Below are positions 15,075-22,726 of a stretch of DNA of 29,406 bases, one piece after another (within the stretch, counting starts at the first letter, position 1; every line of letters starts with the position of its first letter). The stretch covers positions 1 to 29,406 of the forward strand of contig NZ_JASLAW010000225.1 in NCBI RefSeq assembly GCF_030147005.1, read 5' to 3'. The position numbers and the translations under genes are program-made. The DNA is from Pseudomonas sp. Its GTDB lineage: Bacteria; Pseudomonadota; Gammaproteobacteria; Pseudomonadales; Pseudomonadaceae. The notes beneath the pieces are model-generated. The model did not search any database. It saw only the letters and a program-made list of their open reading frames with translations, and was not told where the DNA came from.

Positions 15075-16688
15075 ATGGCTGGAGACGGATCTCTGATGGG
15101 CGCGGCAGTACCACCGCAAACGGTGGCGCGCGTGTTGCCCGGCTGGTTGACACCGCTCGCGCAGAGCACCGCCCTGGTGCTGCTCCTGCTGGGCCTGGCG
15201 TTTGCCCGCTTGCCGATCTATCTCTGCCTGCCGTTGGCCTTGCTGGTGATCTGGCTACCTCGCCTGAAACGTCCCAAACCTGTCGTCGCGCACGCTGCGA
15301 TCAGTGATGCGATTGGCGAGCTGACGCGCGAGCTGTCCTATACCACCAGCCATAATGCACTCTCCGCGGCAGGGGTGGCCTATTCGGTCAAGCAGCTGGC
15401 GGCGCGTTTGCAATCGCAGCTCAGCGCCTCCGAGCAGATCGTCAGTAGCGCACAAGTGATGATTGGTACCGAACAAGTCACTTCCCAGCTCAGCCGCCAG
15501 GCCCTGGGCGCGGCCAGCCAGGCCCATCAGCGCAGCAGCGAAGGCCGTGAAGTGCTGGTGCAGTCGATCACCCACATGCATCAGCTCAGCCAGCGCGCCG
15601 ATGCCAGCCGCGAGCTGATTGAGGCATTGAGCCAGCGCAGCGAGGAAATCCAGCGCGTGACGCTGGTGATCCAGTCTATTGCCAGCCAGACCAACCTGTT
15701 GGCGCTGAACGCGGCGATTGAAGCGGCGCGTGCCGGTGAGCATGGGCGCGGGTTTGCCGTGGTCGCCGATGAAGTACGCGGCCTCGCCGGGCGTACGGCC
15801 ACGGCCACCGATGAAGTCGGGGTAATGGTCGCCGATATCCAGCAGCGCACGGCCCAGGTGGTGGAGCAGATTCGCCAGCTGTCGGCGGACCTGCACACCG
15901 GCGTTGAACACGTCGAACATGCCGGTGAGCACCTGGCGAGCATCGCCAGTCTGGCGGCGGATGTGGAACAGCAGGTCAGTGAAATCGCCCAGGGCACCGA
16001 CACCAACCGTACGCAACTCGACAGCCTGTTCCACGCCGTGGAGCAGATGCGCAGCGACCTCACGGTCAGTGACCAGCAAACCCGCCAGCTAGCCGACGTC
16101 GCGGTGCAAATGGAAGGGCAGGCGGAAACCATCAGCGAGCGCCTGGCGCAAGTCGGCCTGGATGACTATCACCAGCGCATCTACGACCTGGCCCGCGAGG
16201 GCGCCAAGCGCATCGCCGAACAGTTCGAAGCGGATGTGCTGCACCGCCGGATCAGCCTGGAGGATCTGTTTGACCGCAGCTACACGCTGATTGCCAATAC
16301 CCGACCGAGCAAATACCAGACGCGTTTCGACGCTTACACCGACCAGGTATTGCCGGCCATCCAAGAGGCGCTGTTGCCGCGTCACGAAGGCTTGGTGTTT
16401 GCCATCGCCTGTACTCCGCAGGGCTATGTGCCGACGCATAACAAAGCGTTTTCCCACGCCTTGACCGGCGATGCCCAAGTAGACGCGGTGCAGAACCGCA
16501 CCAAGCGAAAATTTGACGACCGTACCGGCCTGCGGTGCGGTAGTCATCAACAGGCCATGTTGCTGCAGACCTACACGCGCGACACGGGCGAGCTGATGCA
16601 CGACTTATCGGTGCCGATCATGGTTCAGGGGCGACATTGGGGGGGCCTGCGCTTGGGCTACAAGCCGCAAGGCGAAAAACCGCGATAG
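15075..16688 (+). CDS. Methyl-accepting chemotaxis protein with a C-terminal sensor-like domain
   Basis: A 537-residue chemoreceptor. Two hydrophobic segments (about 25-45 and 48-65) lie close together, leaving almost no periplasmic loop. No HAMP domain is evident. The MA signalling domain covers about 100-375, with the highly conserved hairpin tip from residue 202 (IASQTNLLALNAAIEAAR, then GFAVVADEVR). After it, residues about 390-535 form a globular region resembling a Cache-type fold (RTKRKFDDRTGLR, LSVPIMVQGRHWGGLRLGY), which would lie in the cytoplasm. This places sensing after signalling, an unusual order. The ATG at 15075 has GCGGGG eight bases upstream and lies downstream of a good FliA promoter; the ATG at 15009 lies within that promoter. 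The ligand is unknown. Adjacency to inositol genes is probably coincidental. Confidence 0.9.
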   Translation: MAGDGSLMGAAVPPQTVARVLPGWLTPLAQSTALVLLLLGLAFARLPIYLCLPLALLVIWLPRLKRPKPVVAHAAISDAIGELTRELSYTTSHNALSAAGVAYSVKQLAARLQSQLSASEQIVSSAQVMIGTEQVTSQLSRQALGAASQAHQRSSEGREVLVQSITHMHQLSQRADASRELIEALSQRSEEIQRVTLVIQSIASQTNLLALNAAIEAARAGEHGRGFAVVADEVRGLAGRTATATDEVGVMVADIQQRTAQVVEQIRQLSADLHTGVEHVEHAGEHLASIASLAADVEQQVSEIAQGTDTNRTQLDSLFHAVEQMRSDLTVSDQQTRQLADVAVQMEGQAETISERLAQVGLDDYHQRIYDLAREGAKRIAEQFEADVLHRRISLEDLFDRSYTLIANTRPSKYQTRFDAYTDQVLPAIQEALLPRHEGLVFAIACTPQGYVPTHNKAFSHALTGDAQVDAVQNRTKRKFDDRTGLRCGSHQQAMLLQTYTRDTGELMHDLSVPIMVQGRHWGGLRLGYKPQGEKPR

Positions 16689-16753
16689 CAGCAAGCTCCC
16701 CCTGCGGGAGGAGCGGGCGTGCGCAAGAGATGGTCGTTGTCAGTGCTGTTCAA

Positions 16754-16996
16754 TCAAGCGACGGGGGACTCGTGCAGCAGGGCGTTGAGGTCATCGACTG
16801 CAGGCGCCCATTCGGCATCGACATGCAATTGCTCCCTGAGGAAACTCGCCTGCTGCTCACTCCAGAACGGCGCATCGATGAGTTTCACGTCATCCGGCAG
16901 ACGGTGCTCGGCGGTGAAGCGTTCTATGGCTTCCTGAGAAGAGTCCAGGCCTAATTGATCGAACAGGGTTTCAAGTGTCGGGGTGGTGGTATCCAT
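16754..16996 (-). CDS. DUF2789 small protein
   Basis: An 80-residue protein with the features I associate with DUF2789: TLETLFDQLGLDSS near the start, then FTAEHRLP, DAPFWSEQQASFLREQL, and WAPAVDDLNALLHE at the end. The family is small, proteobacterial and of unknown function. The start at 16996 is chosen because GGAG lies six bases upstream; an ATG four codons earlier overlaps that site. It is convergent with the chemoreceptor and is the last of three small minus-strand genes (17684 to 16754) that may form one operon. No signal peptide or membrane segment is present. Confidence 0.8.
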   Translation of the reverse strand: MDTTTPTLETLFDQLGLDSSQEAIERFTAEHRLPDDVKLIDAPFWSEQQASFLREQLHVDAEWAPAVDDLNALLHESPVA

Positions 16997-17067
16997 AACA
17001 TTCTCCATGCGGGCTGATCATCGTTCTGCATGTGAGGGGTATGGCGCGCCAGAGTTCTATCGGATTG

Positions 17068-17298
17068 TCACGAAGTGAGTGCGCCGGCATCCACGGCGGC
17101 TTTCAGAGCCTTGGCGGCGTCTTTGGCTGCAATGGCTGCAGCGTCGGCGGTTTTGAACCAGCGGTCTTTTTCTACCTGATGCGTTGTCACTGTGGTCAAT
17201 GGCGCTTTGGCCCGCATAATGATGACCGCTTGAAACTCACCGTCTACTTCCCTGGTATCGCCATGGATAAAAAATTCGCCAATATCAAATTCCGTCAC
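17068..17298 (-). CDS. Small uncharacterised protein (76 aa, GTG start)
   Basis: A 76-residue protein starting MTEFDIGEFFIHGDTREVDG and ending in an alanine-rich helix (ADAAAIAAKDAAKALKAAVD). The GTG start at 17298 is chosen because GGAAGG lies six bases upstream. The open frame continues to 17931, but that extension reads as low-complexity Arg/Ser/Thr-rich translation and overlaps the next gene antisense to sense frames, so it is not part of the protein. I do not recognise a named domain. It lies between two other small minus-strand genes, 71 bases upstream of DUF2789. It is probably cytoplasmic. Confidence 0.65.
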   Translation of the reverse strand: MTEFDIGEFFIHGDTREVDGEFQAVIIMRAKAPLTTVTTHQVEKDRWFKTADAAAIAAKDAAKALKAAVDAGALTS

Positions 17299-17408
17299 GT
17301 ATAGCCTTCCCTTCGAGGTAACTGCACTGATGAAACCTGACCCGCACGGGACAAACTTCAATGGACGGGTCAGTATGGCAGTTGTTGAAGGGCCGCTGTG
17401 CAGTAAAG

Positions 17409-17684
17409 TCAGCCAGGTGACGAAACGTGAGTGCCGTGCAGGCGATGCAGGTTGGCTTCCAGCGCTTTGGCCAGTGCACAGGCCTGTGTGTGATCGCTGC
17501 GAAAGCCTTTGATCCTGCCGCTGGTCACTTCCTGGATATGGAAAAAATTCTTTCCAGCCGGTACCACGCGATAAAGCACTGAATTGGAGTACCCATCGGG
17601 CGCGACTAAGCAGTAGTATTGGCGTTCGTCCCGGATTGATGAACGAGTGTGGAAAGACGTAGCCTCGTGTTGACGTCGTTGCAT
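17409..17684 (-). CDS. Small uncharacterised protein (91 aa)
   Basis: A 91-residue protein with a strong start: AGGAG six bases before the ATG. The central part, YYCLVAPDGYSNSVLYRVV then FFHIQEVTSG, looks like beta-strands, followed by a helix (ACALAKALEANLHRL). No named family is recognised. It would be the first gene of a possible three-gene minus-strand run (gaps of 110 and 71 bases) with the 76-residue protein and DUF2789. Nothing in the neighbours suggests a role. It has no signal peptide or membrane segment. Confidence 0.65.
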   Translation of the reverse strand: MQRRQHEATSFHTRSSIRDERQYYCLVAPDGYSNSVLYRVVPAGKNFFHIQEVTSGRIKGFRSDHTQACALAKALEANLHRLHGTHVSSPG

Positions 17685-18059
17685 GCTCAGCTCCTGTCGA
17701 TCGACTTCTTGGATATAGCCGCCACGTTTCGGGTGGTTTTGACTTGCGTTGCTGTTTTAGTATTGTCGTCGGCGGCGCGCGCCTGGTTCCATGCCCAGGT
17801 ATTTTCTTTTGTGATGCGTGTCGGAAAACTGCGTTTTTAATTGGGTTATTCTCTGAAGTTGTTCGACTCGTATTCTCGGGTCGTTGAACCTGTGATTTGC
17901 TGTGTTGCCGGATGACCTTGCACAGGGCCACCGCGCCTTTCTGTACGGGTTTTATGGTTGTCTTCAGATTTTTAACGAGTATGTGATCGTGCCGTAACGG
18001 CCGTTTTTTTGTGCTGCCCGCTCAAGCGGTCAGTGCTTTTTCGATGTGGGGGCGTTTCC
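17685..18059. other. Intergenic stretch with a possible plus-strand promoter
   Basis: No gene is supported in this 375-base gap between divergent small genes. TTGACT (17739-17744) and TATTGT (17761-17766), 16 bp apart, could be a promoter for the gene at 18060. A short GCCG-TAA-CGGC stem followed by seven T residues (17991-18010) resembles a weak terminator, so a short transcript ending there is possible. The stretch from 17820 to 17990 is AT-richer than its surroundings. Confidence 0.3.
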
Positions 18060-18530
18060 TTGGCAGTCAGTAATCTGGATATGCACGCGTTATTCGTGCT
18101 GGGTGATTTGCGCGCAAAGTTGGTCAAGCAGTTTCAATCTCGTTTTGTCTACGTTACCGAGCAGACGCCGGAAGGCATCTACATCGCTGAGATCGATACC
18201 GAAGCGGCGTTGGTCGTGGACGACAAGCCGCGCCTGGAACTGAAGGTAGGCGACCATTTTCGCGCGGCGGTATTGCCCAGTCGCGAAGGTGGCAAGTTCG
18301 AACTGAAGTTCCGCGATATCAAGTTGACCGTGTATGGCTTGGGCGACTACGCCTTTGTGTCATCGGCCGAAGGCGAGGGCATTGTGTTCAAGGAAGGTCA
18401 CAGCGTCATGCTGGTATTTGCAGCCCACGAACAACTGCAGGAAGGCCTGACCAAGACCCTCAAGGCCGTGACAGGCAAAGCCGCCAAATGGCGCAAGGGC
18501 GAACTGGTGACGTTCAAAGCCAGTGAGTAA
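18060..18530 (+). CDS. Uncharacterised 156-aa protein
   Basis: A 156-residue protein without a family I recognise. It appears mostly beta-strand (RFVYVTEQTPEGIYIAEIDT, FELKFRDIKLTVYGLGDYAF) with a basic C-terminus (KAAKWRKGELVTFKASE), with no signal peptide or membrane helix. The TTG at 18060 is proposed as start because GGGGGCG lies about six bases upstream. The alternative ATG at 18081 (149 residues) has no clear site. The last 18 codons and the following 40 bases are repeated as a 96-bp tandem copy directly downstream, so the 3' end has recently been duplicated after the stop codon without changing the protein. Confidence 0.7.
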   Translation: MAVSNLDMHALFVLGDLRAKLVKQFQSRFVYVTEQTPEGIYIAEIDTEAALVVDDKPRLELKVGDHFRAAVLPSREGGKFELKFRDIKLTVYGLGDYAFVSSAEGEGIVFKEGHSVMLVFAAHEQLQEGLTKTLKAVTGKAAKWRKGELVTFKASE

Positions 18531-18664
18531 CTCCAGCCACTAACGCCGGCGAATAACCTCAGCCACTGAGGCAAAGCCGCCAAATGGCGCAAGGGCGAGC
18601 TGATGACGTTCAAAGCCAGTGAGTAACTCCAGCCACTAACGCCGGCGAATAACCTCAGCCACTG
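18473..18664 (+). repeat. 96-bp tandem duplication at a gene 3' end
   Basis: Two adjacent units, 18473-18568 and 18569-18664, are identical except for two bases (GAACTGGTGA versus GAGCTGATGA). The first contains the last 18 codons and stop of the 156-aa gene; the second is a ghost copy after the stop. Each unit also contains two similar short segments (TAACTCCAGCCACT and TAACCTCAGCCACT). Confidence 0.95.
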
Positions 18665-18700
18665 CGAACTTCTTTTATCTCCCGGAACCTCTACTACAGT

Positions 18701-18720
18701 TGAGTTGACTTAACTACTCA
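18701..18720. promoter_or_regulatory. Imperfect palindrome upstream of the proX-like gene
   Basis: TGAGT (18701) and ACTCA (ending 18720) are arms of a 20-bp imperfect palindrome, six of ten pairs matching. It contains TTGACT (18705-18710), a possible -35 box. No good -10 box follows at standard spacing, so this is only a candidate regulator site. Confidence 0.25.
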
Positions 18721-18783
18721 GAGGCTTCGCGCATAGCGGCAAAGCCGTCCGCTGATTGCTGCGATAGAGCGAGGTGCAAGGGA

Positions 18784-19800
18784 ATGAAAGGATTGAGAAC
18801 ATGGTTGGTCGCATCGTTGACGACCCTGAGTCTGTCGATGGCGGCATTGCCGGTGTCGGCAGCCCAGGCGCCGGTGCACTTCGCCGACCTGAACTGGGAA
18901 AGCGGCAGCCTGATCACCGAGGTCCTGCGGTTCATTGTCGAGAAGGGCTACGACTTGCCCACCGACACGTTACCCGGCACCACCATCACCCTTGAAACAG
19001 CCCTGGCCAAGAACGACATTCAGGTGATCGGTGAAGAGTGGGCGGGCCGCAGCCCGGTCTGGGTCAAGGCTGAGGCTGAAGGCAAGGTGGTGGGCCTGGG
19101 CGATACGGTCAAGGGCGCCACCGAAGGCTGGTGGGTGCCTGAGTATGTGGTCAAGGGTGATCCGGCCAAAAATATCAAGCCGCTGGCCCCTGACCTGAAA
19201 AGCGTACAAGACCTGGCGCGCTACAAGGATGTGTTCAAAGACCCGGAGTCGCCGGGCAAAGGGCGTTTTCTCAACAGCCCTATCGGCTGGACCTCAGAAG
19301 TGGTCAACAAGCAAAAGCTCAAGGCCTATGGCCTGGACGACAGCTACGTGAACTTCCGCAGCGGCTCGGGGGCGGCGCTGGATGCCGAGATTGCGTCATC
19401 GATTCGCCGGGGCAAGCCGGTGCTGTTCTACTATTGGTCGCCCACGCCATTGATGGGCCGCTATAAGCTGATTCAACTGGAAGAGCCGCCGTTCGACGCC
19501 GAGGCCTGGAAGACGCTGACGGATGCGGACAATCCTGCCCCCAAGCCGACGCGGTCCCTGGCGTCCAAGTTGAGTATCGGAGTGTCCACGCCGTTCCAGA
19601 AGGAACATCCGCAGATCGCCCAATTCTTTGAGAAAGTCGAGTTTCCCATCGAGCCCCTTAACAAAGCCCTGGCAGCGATGAGTGAGCATCACACGCCACC
19701 CCGAGAGGTCGCCCAGGCGTTCCTCAAGGCTCATCCCGAGGTGTGGAGGGCGTGGTTGACCGAGGATGTGGCACGCAAAGTCGAGGCGAGCCTCAAGTAG
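18784..19800 (+). CDS. ProX/OpuAC-type glycine betaine/choline ABC substrate-binding protein
   Basis: A 338-residue periplasmic binding protein of the OpuAC family. The signal peptide is clear (MKGLRTWLVASLTTLSLSMAALPVSA, cleavage near residue 26). The mature part has FADLNWESGSLITEVLRFIVEKGY, GEEWAGRSPVW and VLFYYWSPTPLMGRYKL, typical of quaternary-ammonium binding proteins whose Trp/Tyr residues form an aromatic box. GAGGTG lies eight bases before the ATG. No ATPase or permease gene is adjacent, so it is an orphan that would work with a transporter elsewhere, as is common in Pseudomonas betaine/choline/carnitine systems. The family is firm and the ligand open. Confidence 0.88.
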   Translation: MKGLRTWLVASLTTLSLSMAALPVSAAQAPVHFADLNWESGSLITEVLRFIVEKGYDLPTDTLPGTTITLETALAKNDIQVIGEEWAGRSPVWVKAEAEGKVVGLGDTVKGATEGWWVPEYVVKGDPAKNIKPLAPDLKSVQDLARYKDVFKDPESPGKGRFLNSPIGWTSEVVNKQKLKAYGLDDSYVNFRSGSGAALDAEIASSIRRGKPVLFYYWSPTPLMGRYKLIQLEEPPFDAEAWKTLTDADNPAPKPTRSLASKLSIGVSTPFQKEHPQIAQFFEKVEFPIEPLNKALAAMSEHHTPPREVAQAFLKAHPEVWRAWLTEDVARKVEASLK

Positions 19801-19870
19801 AGCGCACATTAATAGGTGAGAGGGGCAGCCCCAATGCCAGTCACTTAAGCGCCAGAACGGACAACGGTGA

Positions 19871-20002
19871 CCTGTGGCGAGGAAGCTTGCTCCCGCTGGG
19901 CCGGGAAGCGGCCCCAGAAGATGGGACTGCTACGCAGTCCAGCGGGAGCAAGCTCCCTCGCCACAATACGGCGCTCCTATTTAGCTGATTGGCGTCAGGG
20001 CG
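19871..20002. repeat. REPIN with partial tail, copy 3
   Basis: CCTGTGGCGAGGAAGCTTGC at 19871 pairs with the arm ending in CCACA at 19965, with one mismatch in the outer stem. GCTACGCAGTCC and GCGGCCCC inner stems are as in copy 2. A shortened tail, TTAGCTGATTGGCGTCAGGG, is at 19981. It lies between convergent genes (proX-like and the TonB receptor) and may serve as a bidirectional barrier. Confidence 0.85.
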
Positions 20003-20023
20003 GCTATTTTTTGCATTCCAGTC

Positions 20024-22150
20024 CTAGAATCGGGTTTGTACCGCCACCTCGAACGTTCGCGGTGCTCCGAGGTAATACGCCGGCGACACATGGGCAAACT
20101 CGGCATACACCTCATTGGTCAAGTTGCGAACCCGACCGGTTATCGACGTTTGTGCATCCCACTTGTAGCGCAGGAACGTGCCGAACAATGTGTAGGCTGG
20201 CACCGTCTGGGTGTTGGCATTGTCGGCATACACCTGGGCGACGTACCGCGCATCCGCACCGCCTTGCCAATCCTCCGAAAAGTCGTAGGTCAGCCACAGG
20301 TTGCCCACACGCGTGGGCACATTGGTCGGCGTATTGCCCTTGCGCGACACCACCGCACCGCTGGCGGTTTTCTCGTTGAAGTCATCGTATTGCGCGTCCA
20401 CCCAGGCGAAGTTGCCCTCGGCCAACAAGCGCGGGGTGATGCGCAGCGAACTGGCCAGCTCGATGCCCTTGGACGACTGAGCACCCACCGGAATGCTGCG
20501 GGTCGGGTCCAGTGGATCGGTCACGGCGAAGTCCTTGCGCTCGATCTGGTAAGCGGCAACCGTGGCAGAGCCACGCCCGTTGAGGTAGTCGAGCTTGCTG
20601 CCTATTTCCCATTGCCTGCCGGTCGATACGTCGAACACTTGAGTCGTGGTGTTCGGCTGTTCGGCGGCGGTGCTGTATTGCACATAGACGTTGGTGGATG
20701 GAATGAACTGGTAGGTCAAACCCACGCGCCCGGTCACCGGTTCCCAGCTGCGCTTGAGATGCCGGGGGTTGGAGGCTGTCACCGTTCTGTGGTTGGTCAC
20801 GTCAAGGTCGATGGCGTCATAGCGCAGGCCAGAGAGCAGCGACAACTTGTCGGTCACGTTCAGGCGGTTTTCCACGAACAGCGCCTTGGTGGTCACTGCA
20901 TTGGTCTTGTCTTTGATGAAGCCGGGTCGGGTGCCTGGGATGTCGTAGAAGTGGCCTGGGTTGTAGCCGTTCGGGTCTACCGTACTGTTGCCCGGCACGT
21001 TCAAGGGGCTGTTGGTGGTGCTGTTGACCTTGTATTCGAAGCCACCGGACCACGTAGTGGACAGGCCGAAGACAGCGTCGTCATGGCGCAGCTCGAACTG
21101 GTTGCCGTTCTGCTCACCCTGATGCCGCACCTGATAGGCAGTCGAGCGGTTCACCGCGCTGTTGTCGGCGTTGTACTGGTAGGTCTCCAGGTTGCGATAA
21201 TCGCGCTGGCTGTCGAGGTGGTAGAGGGTGTTTTTCAGGCGGGTACTGTCGTTGATCCGGTAATCGATGATCGAGCGTGCCCAGATCGTGCGCTGCTCAT
21301 AGCGACCGTCTGCGACGTTGTAGTTGTTGAAACGGTTGTGCCTGTCGATCTTCAGTTCGCCGGCCTTGGGATTGAGTACCGGGGTGCCCCAGTAGGGGCT
21401 GTCTTCGTGCTCGTCCTGATATTCCAGGGCGAGGGTGTGGGACAGGTCCGGGGTCAAGTCGCTGAGCAGGGAAAACGCTACGCTCCAGGCTTCGCGCTGA
21501 TCGCGGTCAACAGCGCTGTGCTGAGTGTTGCGGCTTACGTCCAGGCGCGCGAAATGCTGCACGTCGGCACCGGGCTCGGTGAGCGCGTGGTTAAACCCCA
21601 AAGCCATGCCGGCGGTGTCATAGCTGCCATACGTCAGTTGGCCTTCGGCGGCCTGTTCCTCACGGCTCGCCAGTTTGGTCACATAGTTCAGTGAACCGCC
21701 TACGGAGCCTGCGCCATTGATCAACGAGGAGGGGCCGCCCACCCGTTCGACACGATCATAGATCCACGCGTCCACCGGCCGCGCCAGGCCCGTGGCGACG
21801 TTGATGCCGTTGAACATCTGGGTGATCTGGCTGCTGGTAAAGCCGCGATATGAGACAAATCCCCCGAAGCCCGGTGGTGCGCTGGCGTTGACGCCGGGCA
21901 AGGTGTTGGCCGCATCACGCGAGGTCTTGGCGCCACGGCGCTCAATGTCGTTGCGCGTGGCGATGGCCACCGATGCCGGGGTTTCGCGCAGGCTCAATCC
22001 CAGCCGTGACGCCATGCCGCTGGATTGATCCAGGTCCAGGCCGGGGTCAAGGGGTTGTTCGCCTTCAATGGTGGTCGGGGCCAGCTCAAGGGCTGGGGCG
22101 CATACAGGCAGGCAGCCGAACAGGCCCGCCAACAAGGGTAAATGTTTCAT
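20024..22150 (-). CDS. TonB-dependent outer-membrane receptor (siderophore type)
   Basis: A 708-residue receptor. The signal peptide is MKHLPLLAGLFGCLPVCAPA with cleavage near residue 20. The plug domain covers about 55-165 (LRETPASVAIATRNDIERRG, VSYRGF, VERVGGPSSLINGAGSVGGSLN). A 22-strand barrel follows and ends in the outer-membrane signature VAVQTRF with terminal phenylalanine. There is no N-terminal STN domain, so it does not signal to a sigma regulator. The plug and the barrel motif VYVQYSTAAEQPNT match the TonB-siderophore family; the ligand is unknown. AGGA lies seven bases before the ATG. It follows a DUF2946 gene on the same strand, 93 bp upstream, and such pairing often goes with metal uptake. 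No Fur box was recognised. Confidence 0.92.
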   Translation of the reverse strand: MKHLPLLAGLFGCLPVCAPALELAPTTIEGEQPLDPGLDLDQSSGMASRLGLSLRETPASVAIATRNDIERRGAKTSRDAANTLPGVNASAPPGFGGFVSYRGFTSSQITQMFNGINVATGLARPVDAWIYDRVERVGGPSSLINGAGSVGGSLNYVTKLASREEQAAEGQLTYGSYDTAGMALGFNHALTEPGADVQHFARLDVSRNTQHSAVDRDQREAWSVAFSLLSDLTPDLSHTLALEYQDEHEDSPYWGTPVLNPKAGELKIDRHNRFNNYNVADGRYEQRTIWARSIIDYRINDSTRLKNTLYHLDSQRDYRNLETYQYNADNSAVNRSTAYQVRHQGEQNGNQFELRHDDAVFGLSTTWSGGFEYKVNSTTNSPLNVPGNSTVDPNGYNPGHFYDIPGTRPGFIKDKTNAVTTKALFVENRLNVTDKLSLLSGLRYDAIDLDVTNHRTVTASNPRHLKRSWEPVTGRVGLTYQFIPSTNVYVQYSTAAEQPNTTTQVFDVSTGRQWEIGSKLDYLNGRGSATVAAYQIERKDFAVTDPLDPTRSIPVGAQSSKGIELASSLRITPRLLAEGNFAWVDAQYDDFNEKTASGAVVSRKGNTPTNVPTRVGNLWLTYDFSEDWQGGADARYVAQVYADNANTQTVPAYTLFGTFLRYKWDAQTSITGRVRNLTNEVYAEFAHVSPAYYLGAPRTFEVAVQTRF

Positions 22151-22243
22151 GGTTGAATCCTGAAAACTTGGCTTGAAAACAACGCACGGTCACGCGTATT
22201 TCCTGATGGAAAAAGCGGCCGGTGCCGATGGAAAGCGCAGGGA

Positions 22244-22633
22244 TCAGGTGCAGGCAGGTGGCGCGCGCGGGTTTGCCGTGGGCCAGGTGAAACGGGCAGG
22301 AATATCAGCGGCGAGTACCACCGCAGGCGGCGGGGCGTGCGGCTGCGGCAACACCGCCACATTCAGGTGACTGCTGAGCGCGGGGCCCATGCCGCCGGTG
22401 GAACACAGTGGGCAACCGAATGCCTTGGCCAGCGTCGGCAGGCTCTCGTCGGTGGAGTTCGACTGCACAGGCGCCTGGGTACGCGGGTCAACCGTACAGA
22501 ACTGCCCGCTGATGCCGTTGAGCTGCATCCCGACCATTTGCCCATGCCCGATGCTGCAGGCGAACACATTGAACAGAACGCAGCAATACAGCGTCCAGGC
22601 AATGAGCGAGCGGTCGGTACGGGCGAATTTCAT
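22244..22633 (-). CDS. DUF2946 protein
   Basis: A 129-residue protein with one N-terminal hydrophobic segment (SLIAWTLYCCVLFNVFACSIGHG) and a C-P-x-C pair (FGCPLC) in the middle, the arrangement expected of DUF2946. The C-terminal third is proline-rich. It probably sits in or is exported across the inner membrane, with the cysteine motif available for a metal such as copper; that is inference. The ATG at 22633 (MKFARTDR) is preferred over one six codons upstream, though neither has a strong ribosome site. It precedes the TonB receptor in a likely operon and is divergent from the DUF3995 gene. Confidence 0.75.
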   Translation of the reverse strand: MKFARTDRSLIAWTLYCCVLFNVFACSIGHGQMVGMQLNGISGQFCTVDPRTQAPVQSNSTDESLPTLAKAFGCPLCSTGGMGPALSSHLNVAVLPQPHAPPPAVVLAADIPARFTWPTANPRAPPACT

Positions 22634-22726
22634 GGGGCGGCACTTTAGCATCAGCTGCCGACGAAATACCTGCAAAAAATATCAGGGCGTCTATCCTCAT
22701 TCGCACATTTTCTGGGAGCGTCCGCC

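Noticed and set aside
16691..16720. CTCCC-GGGAG stem between the chemoreceptor and DUF2789 genes as a terminator
   Set aside because: The stem is five bases with no T run on either strand, so it is not supported as a terminator.
17299..17931. N-terminal extension of the 76-aa protein to 287 residues
   Set aside because: The added part has no domain, is compositionally odd, and overlaps the better-supported 91-aa gene.
20036..21694. A 552-codon open frame on the plus strand
   Set aside because: It lies antisense to the TonB receptor, whose sequence has clear plug and barrel motifs; the shadow frame has none.
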